NCBI GenBank assembly: GCA_044359155.1
Contig: JBIKMR010000125.1
Coordinates: forward strand, 1-11,937
Reading direction: 5' to 3'
Origin: WGMK01 sp044359155
GTDB lineage: Bacteria; Hydrogenedentota; Hydrogenedentia; Hydrogenedentales; JAEUWI01
Length of the DNA stretch: 11,937 bases
Each line of letters starts with the position of its first letter. Positions within the stretch are counted from its first letter, which is position 1. Positions 8,187 through 11,937 of this stretch are shown piece by piece. The position numbers were made by a program, and so were the translations under genes. Below the pieces are notes generated by a model that was not told the DNA's origin, made no database searches, and saw only the letters and a program-made list of their open reading frames with translations.

Positions 8187-9560
8187 TTGCAAATCATAGA
8201 CACTCCAACTTCGGCCATACTTGTAGCACACGCGGATGCGACCTATGGACAGACTCTGGCGAACTTCTTGGAGGGCCGCAACCGGGAAGTGGAACGCTGC
8301 CACGATACGGCAGGCGTTCTGCGACGAGTGAGCCGCCGCCCCTTTGATGTCGTGGTGCTGGACCTTTCGCTGGATGATTCCGGCGACGTGGACTTGGTTT
8401 CCTTCATTTTGGAACGCTATCCGCTGACGCGCGTGGTGCTGCTGTTCTCCCTGGCCCGCATCGAGCGGGCACTGGACGGCATCCGGCTGGGAGCCTTCTT
8501 CTACCTACCCGACGCCACTCCGCCATCGGACGTTGCGCTGGTGGTAGACAAGGCCCTGCGCAACCAGCAGCAGGAAGCCGCCGTGGGCGCGCTCGAGCGC
8601 AGCAGCTTTGAGACCTTGGCCGGGCATTCCCCCGCCATGAAGCGGGTGCTGGAACTTATTCACAAGGTTGCCCCAACCGACAGCACGGTGCTGTTGCTGG
8701 GCGAAAGCGGCACAGGCAAAGAAGTGATGGCCAACACCGTGCATCGCCTCAGCCGCAGGCGCGACCGCCCCTTTGTTGCCATCAACTGCGCCGCCCTGCC
8801 GGAGGCCTTGCTCGAAAGCGAGATGTTCGGCCACGTGAAGGGGGCCTTCACCGGGGCGGACCGCGACAAGATGGGCCTCTTTGAGGAAGCCACGGGCGGC
8901 ACCATATTGCTGGACGAGATTGGCGACATGTCCCCCGTCACGCAGGCCAAGCTGTTGCGCGTGTTGCAGAGTGGCGAGATTCGCCCGGTGGGAGCTTCCG
9001 TTTCGCGGCATGTGGATGTGCGCGTGCTTGCCGCCACCAACGTGGACTTGGTAAAGGCCGTGCAGGAGAACCGCTTCCGCGAAGACCTCTACTTCCGCTT
9101 GAATGTGATCCAGATTCGCATCCCCCCGCTTCGCGAGCGCATGGAGACCCTGCCGCAACTGATCGCCCACTTCCTGCGCCGCAGTTCGGAACGCTTCGAC
9201 AAAGTCGTGACCGGGGTGGACGAGCACGCCCTAAGCCTGCTCCAGCACTACCCCTTCCCAGGCAACGTGCGCGAACTGGAAAGCATCATCGCCCATGCCG
9301 TCATCATGGCGGACACCCACATCGTGCGCGCACAAGACCTGCCCGACGTGGTGCGCGATGGCACCGCCCCGCGCTTTGCCATCGCCTTCGACAGCCGCGC
9401 CGCCCTAATATCCCTCACCGACATGGAAGACCGACACATCCGCATGGTGCTGGAAAACGTGAACGGCAACCAGACCCAAGCTGCGAAGATACTCGGCATT
9501 TCCCGCTCCACCCTCTGGCGCAAGATGGGCGAGTATGGCATCCAGCGGGACGCGGGATAG
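8187..9560 (+). CDS. NtrC-family sigma54 activator with degenerate receiver domain
   Basis: The product is 457 residues with the order receiver (about 10-125), AAA+ (about 141-375), Fis-type HTH (about 425-452). It remodels sigma54 RNA polymerase to open promoters. The engine looks intact: Walker A GESGTGKE (172-179), the sigma54-contact loop GAFTGA (219-224), Walker B ILLDE (240-244), sensor I AATN (282-285), arginine fingers in NRFRED (295-300) and sensor II PGNVRE (358-363). The receiver keeps the phospho-acceptor position Asp59, but the acidic pocket reads HAD (15-17) where DDD is usual, the switch Thr is Phe87, and the conserved Lys of YLPKP is Asp109. Start is TTG at 8187 with AGGG eight bases upstream; the next in-frame ATG is at codon 151, inside the AAA+ domain, so TTG is forced. 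It is divergent from serA-icd. The target genes are unknown and no histidine kinase gene is adjacent. Confidence 0.93.
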   Translation: MQIIDTPTSAILVAHADATYGQTLANFLEGRNREVERCHDTAGVLRRVSRRPFDVVVLDLSLDDSGDVDLVSFILERYPLTRVVLLFSLARIERALDGIRLGAFFYLPDATPPSDVALVVDKALRNQQQEAAVGALERSSFETLAGHSPAMKRVLELIHKVAPTDSTVLLLGESGTGKEVMANTVHRLSRRRDRPFVAINCAALPEALLESEMFGHVKGAFTGADRDKMGLFEEATGGTILLDEIGDMSPVTQAKLLRVLQSGEIRPVGASVSRHVDVRVLAATNVDLVKAVQENRFREDLYFRLNVIQIRIPPLRERMETLPQLIAHFLRRSSERFDKVVTGVDEHALSLLQHYPFPGNVRELESIIAHAVIMADTHIVRAQDLPDVVRDGTAPRFAIAFDSRAALISLTDMEDRHIRMVLENVNGNQTQAAKILGISRSTLWRKMGEYGIQRDAG

Positions 9561-9569
9561 GATGTGTCG

Positions 9570-9803
9570 CTAGATCGTGTGGAGCACACGGGCGTGGGTG
9601 ATATCGTCCCGCGTGATGGTACGAACGGAACAGGATTCGAGCGTTACCACAGCAGCGGTGTGCCCGTCGAGCATCCTAAACTCGACTTCATAGGCCGTAC
9701 CATCGGCATAAACGTGGACTACCACTCCTACATCACCCGGCTCGAGCCCTTCGGATGGCAGGGCTTCCAGAAGTATGACGCGATCATGTTCGCTCAACAT
9801 CAT
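9570..9803 (-). CDS. DUF4926 family small protein
   Basis: The product is 77 residues starting at ATG 9803, just after a GGAGGAG ribosome site; an adjacent ATG at 9800 could also serve. The core SEHDRVILLEALPSEGL (4-20), then EPGDVGVVVHVYADG (21-35) and YEVEFRMLDGHTAAVVTL (38-55), matches the pattern of DUF4926, small beta-rich proteins (about 60-80 residues) sometimes found near toxin-antitoxin-like genes. The function of the family is not known to me. The frame is open further upstream through an intergenic repeat, but that extension is rejected because the repeat encodes low-complexity TKGTKGKE text and the ribosome site lies downstream of it. It lies 81 bases after the CPBP protease gene and ends 9 bases from the convergent regulator gene. 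Confidence 0.8.
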   Translation of the reverse strand: MMLSEHDRVILLEALPSEGLEPGDVGVVVHVYADGTAYEVEFRMLDGHTAAVVTLESCSVRTITRDDITHARVLHTI

Positions 9804-9827
9804 GCAAAGTCTCCTCCTCTCCTTCCC

Positions 9828-9864
9828 CTTTGTGCCCTTCGTGTTTCTTTGTGCCCTTTGTGTT
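9828..9864. repeat. Tandem 19-bp intergenic repeat (minus-strand unit AACACAAAGGGCACAAAG)
   Basis: Two 18-base units, 9828-9845 and 9847-9864, differ at one position and are separated by one base. On the minus strand they read AACAC(A/G)AAGGGCACAAAG. From general knowledge, text of this kind (often mistranslated as TKGTKKHEGHKG) is scattered between genes in many environmental bacterial genomes. It sits between the CPBP gene stop and the DUF4926 ribosome site. Its role is unknown. Confidence 0.75.
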
Positions 9865-9884
9865 AAATCTTCCTTCCCCACCCC

Positions 9885-10691
9885 CTACGAATTCAACACA
9901 ATGAACAACACCAGCGCCAGCTCGATGAGGTAATGCGCCAAGAAGGGTAACAAGAAGTTGCCTCGTTGGTAGGCCCAGAGCGAGGCCGCCATCCCGAAGC
10001 CGAACATGGCGAGGGTCTCGGGCCAGGGTTTTACCAGGTGATACGCCGCCTCGGAACTGGCGATCAGCAGCGGCACGACGAGCCAACCCCAGCCATGGCG
10101 CGGGAAGAATTTCCCGAGGGCTGCGAGCAGCACATAGCGGTGCAGGAACTCCCACCCCGGCAGCCATGACAGGCACCACAGGTGATAGCCTGCGACGACC
10201 AACACCTTCTGCCCCGTGCTTAATCTGGTGGCAGGGCGGTACAGCTCGCTGACTCCGGGGATGTAGGGGATGAGCATCACGGCAACCACGCCGCCAATAC
10301 CTGCAAGGGCGAGCAATGCCCAGTCGCGCCCGCGCCAGCGGTTCCAGCCCCATGCGCCCCAGTCCATGAAGCGCCAACTGACGAGCACCGGGACGAGGAA
10401 CCAAATCGTGAGCTTGAAGAGGTCCAGCTGGTTGGTACGTGGCGAGAGGAGGAAGCCGGCCACGGCGCGGTCGAGCGATTCCCCCGGCACCAGTGGCAGC
10501 AGATAGGGCGCAAGATGCTTGGGACGCCATGCGAACCAGTCTGCCCAGGCAAAGGGCCACGCCACGCGCAGAGTGGCGAGGGTGTCCGCCGTGAGCACGA
10601 AGGCCACATAGGCAATCAGCAGCGCGGCTACCCATTTGCCACCGGGAAACTCGGGCAGCGCGGGCTTTTCGTAGGGGCGCTTATTGGACAA
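9885..10691 (-). CDS. CPBP family intramembrane metalloprotease (CAAX protease-like)
   Basis: The product is 268 residues with about six to seven hydrophobic segments (roughly 19-37, 93-108, 124-145, 163-178, 203-214, 226-243, 247-266). The ABI/CPBP signature motifs are PGWEFLHRYVLL (178-189) with Glu181 and Arg185, a second motif around YHLVKPWPE (217-225) with His218, and AHYLIE (252-257) with His253. The first Glu of the usual EExxxR is Trp; to my knowledge a WEFxxRG...HxGKPxxE form is a recurrent CPBP subgroup, so this need not mean loss of activity. CPBP members cleave prenylated or membrane substrates or act in peptide immunity; the substrate here is unknown. The start is TTG at 10691, seven bases after AAGGG, overlapping the nth stop by 11 bases. 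The next ATG (codon 109) would remove two membrane segments. Confidence 0.85.
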   Translation of the reverse strand: MSNKRPYEKPALPEFPGGKWVAALLIAYVAFVLTADTLATLRVAWPFAWADWFAWRPKHLAPYLLPLVPGESLDRAVAGFLLSPRTNQLDLFKLTIWFLVPVLVSWRFMDWGAWGWNRWRGRDWALLALAGIGGVVAVMLIPYIPGVSELYRPATRLSTGQKVLVVAGYHLWCLSWLPGWEFLHRYVLLAALGKFFPRHGWGWLVVPLLIASSEAAYHLVKPWPETLAMFGFGMAASLWAYQRGNFLLPFLAHYLIELALVLFIVLNS

Positions 10692-11358
10692 AGCGTTGCC
10701 CTTGTGCGGTATCGGGGAAGGGGCAGTGTTCGCGCAGGGTGCATTCCTTGCAGCGCGGCTTGCGCGCGTCGCACACGGCCCGCCCGTGGAACACCATGAA
10801 GTGGGAGAAGAGCGTCCACTTGTCGCTCGGCCACACTTTCATCAGGTCCTGCTCGATCTTTACCGGGTCGTCGTTCTTGGTGAAACCCAGCCGGTTGGTC
10901 AGGCGGGTGCAGTGGGTGTCCACAATCACGCCTTGCACGCCGAAGCATTCGCCCAGCACCACGTTGGCCGTCTTGCGGCCCACGCCTGCCAGGGTGACCA
11001 GGCTCTCCATGTCACGCGGCACCTCGCCGCCATACACATCGATCAACCGTTGGCACGCCGATTGGATGTTGCGTGCCTTGTTCTTGTAGAACCCGCAGGG
11101 CTGCACGTCTTTCTCCAGTTCTTCCACTGGCACCGCAACAAAATCTGCCGGGGTCTTGTATTTCTGGAACAGAACCTTGCACACGATGTTCACGCGCGCA
11201 TCGGTGCACTGCGCCGCGAGCGCCGTCATAAGCAACAATTGAAACGGGGACTTGAAGTCCAGCGTGCAGCGGATATCGGGATACAGCGCACGCAGCTTTT
11301 CGTACACGATCAGCGCGCGCTCTTTGTTGGCTTTCAGGTTCAGCGGGATTTTCGCCAT
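10681..11358 (-). CDS. nth: Endonuclease III (DNA glycosylase/AP lyase)
   Basis: The product is 225 residues (E. coli Nth is 211). It excises oxidised pyrimidines and cleaves AP sites in base excision repair. The helix-hairpin-helix is LAGVGRKTANVVLG (123-136) with catalytic Lys129; catalytic Asp147 lies in VDTH (146-149). The [4Fe-4S] ligands are Cys196, 203, 206 and 212 in the expected C-x6-C-x2-C-x5-C spacing. ATG at 11358 is preceded by AAGGA nine bases upstream; a longer frame to 11388 lies inside polX and adds a tail not typical of the family. It overlaps the end of polX by 19 bases and the start of the CPBP gene by 11, so the three are probably one operon. Confidence 0.95.
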   Translation of the reverse strand: MAKIPLNLKANKERALIVYEKLRALYPDIRCTLDFKSPFQLLLMTALAAQCTDARVNIVCKVLFQKYKTPADFVAVPVEELEKDVQPCGFYKNKARNIQSACQRLIDVYGGEVPRDMESLVTLAGVGRKTANVVLGECFGVQGVIVDTHCTRLTNRLGFTKNDDPVKIEQDLMKVWPSDKWTLFSHFMVFHGRAVCDARKPRCKECTLREHCPFPDTAQGQRFVQ

Positions 11359-11937
11359 GCCATCAAATCCTTGAGGGAGTAGGTGCAAATCACGTCACTT
11401 GGTTCCAGTCCGCCTTTGCGGGCAATGCCCACGCCATAGCGGATGTAGGCAATGGCCCCGGTGCGGTGGGCGTCTGGCCCCACGCAGAACTTCACCCCCT
11501 TGCGCTTGCCCTTCAACACCAGCCGCCAATCCAGATCGAGGCGCAGGCAGTTGGCGTTGATTTCAAGCGCAGTGTTGTTGGCAAGACACGCGTCGAAGAT
11601 GCGGTCGAAGTCTAGCGGGAAACCCTTGCGCTGCAACAGCAGCCGCCCCGTGGGGTGGCCGATGATGTCGCAATAGGGATTCTCGATAGCGCGCACCACG
11701 CGGGCCGTGGCTTCCGCTTCGGCCATGTCCAGCCGGTTGTGTACGCTGGCTACTATCAGGTCGAAGGACTTGAGCACGTCGTCCTCGTAGTCCAGCGAGC
11801 CGTCGCCCAGAATATCGGACTCGATGCCCTTGAGAACCTTGATGCCCTTGACGGTCTTGTTGAGCGCGTCGATCTGTTCATGCTGCCGCACGATGTCGTC
11901 GGGCTTCAGCCCGCCCGCGTAGGACGCCGTCTGGCTG
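11340..11937 (-). CDS. polX: DNA polymerase X family, C-terminal PHP domain (N-terminus beyond window)
   Basis: The last 198 residues of a protein whose start lies off the right edge; the frame is open to position 11936. The beginning SQTASYAGGLKPDDI is typical of bacterial PolX PHP domains, where it follows the polymerase region. Metal-binding PHP motifs are visible: GIESDIL with Glu39 of the fragment, ASVH with His66, GHPTGR with His94 and PDAH with Asp155/His157, followed by IRYGVGIARKG (165-175). Bacterial PolX fills short gaps and its PHP domain gives 3'-5' exonuclease and AP-related nuclease activity. A GTG at 11891 is not the start, since conserved sequence continues upstream of it. 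Overlap with nth supports a joint base-excision-repair transcript. A stand-alone PHP protein is possible if the polymerase part is missing upstream. Confidence 0.9.
   Translation of the reverse strand, partial: SQTASYAGGLKPDDIVRQHEQIDALNKTVKGIKVLKGIESDILGDGSLDYEDDVLKSFDLIVASVHNRLDMAEAEATARVVRAIENPYCDIIGHPTGRLLLQRKGFPLDFDRIFDACLANNTALEINANCLRLDLDWRLVLKGKRKGVKFCVGPDAHRTGAIAYIRYGVGIARKGGLEPSDVICTYSLKDLMAWRKSR

Noticed and set aside
9804..9881. Longer N-terminus for the DUF4926 protein through the tandem repeat
   Set aside because: The extension is low-complexity repeat translation, and the good ribosome site lies just before ATG 9803.
10137..10154. Inactive CPBP protease because the first Glu of EExxxR is Trp
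   Set aside because: The WEFxxR form with a following H..KPxxE motif appears to be a recurrent subgroup, so this alone does not indicate a dead enzyme.
9784..10635. Minus-strand frame of 283 codons overlapping the CPBP gene
   Set aside because: It is out of frame with the membrane protease, whose motifs and hydrophobic segments are clear. Its product is Arg/Pro-rich with no family.

Overview
The window is GC-rich bacterial chromosome with ten protein-coding genes, nine on the minus strand and one on the plus strand. No tRNA, rRNA, insertion sequence, prophage or CRISPR array is visible. Two genes with lipoprotein signal peptides indicate a diderm (or at least lipoprotein-sorting) bacterium. 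The large BACON/Ig-like and vWA lipoprotein, the internalin-type LRR lipoprotein and the intergenic AACACAAAGGGCACAAAG-type repeat are reminiscent of uncultivated or PVC-like groups such as Hydrogenedentota, Planctomycetota or Lentisphaerota. That placement is an impression, not something the sequence proves.

Layout from left to right. (1) Positions 1-4640, all minus: a 60-residue protein of unknown function with its own sigma70-type promoter and a strong ribosome binding site; an LRR lipoprotein with its own promoter; and a giant vWA-domain lipoprotein that runs off the left edge after 1175 codons. The two promoters share an 11-of-12-base operator-like motif. (2) Positions 4764-5035: gene-free, with a cluster of short inverted repeats just downstream of icd. 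(3) Positions 5036-7893, minus: serA (3-phosphoglycerate dehydrogenase) followed by icd (NADP-isocitrate dehydrogenase), stop and start overlapping by one base. (4) Positions 7894-8186: divergent promoter region with two good sigma70 promoters, both with extended -10 elements, about 50 bp apart. (5) Positions 8187-9560, plus: an NtrC-type sigma54 activator with an intact AAA+ engine but a receiver domain missing several phosphorylation-switch residues. (6) Positions 9570-11937, minus: a polX - nth - CPBP protease gene run with overlapping ends, then a tandem 19-bp repeat and a small DUF4926 protein that ends 9 bp from the convergent activator gene.

How the genes may work together. SerA opens serine synthesis, and the next transaminase step converts glutamate to 2-oxoglutarate. 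Icd makes 2-oxoglutarate and NADPH. The serA-icd pair therefore ties one-carbon/serine supply to the carbon skeleton used for nitrogen assimilation, and it sits head to head with an NtrC-family regulator. A regulatory link is an inference. PolX (gap-filling polymerase with PHP nuclease) and Nth (glycosylase/AP lyase) form a coherent base-excision-repair pair. The left-hand lipoproteins look like envelope or surface proteins; their function is unknown.
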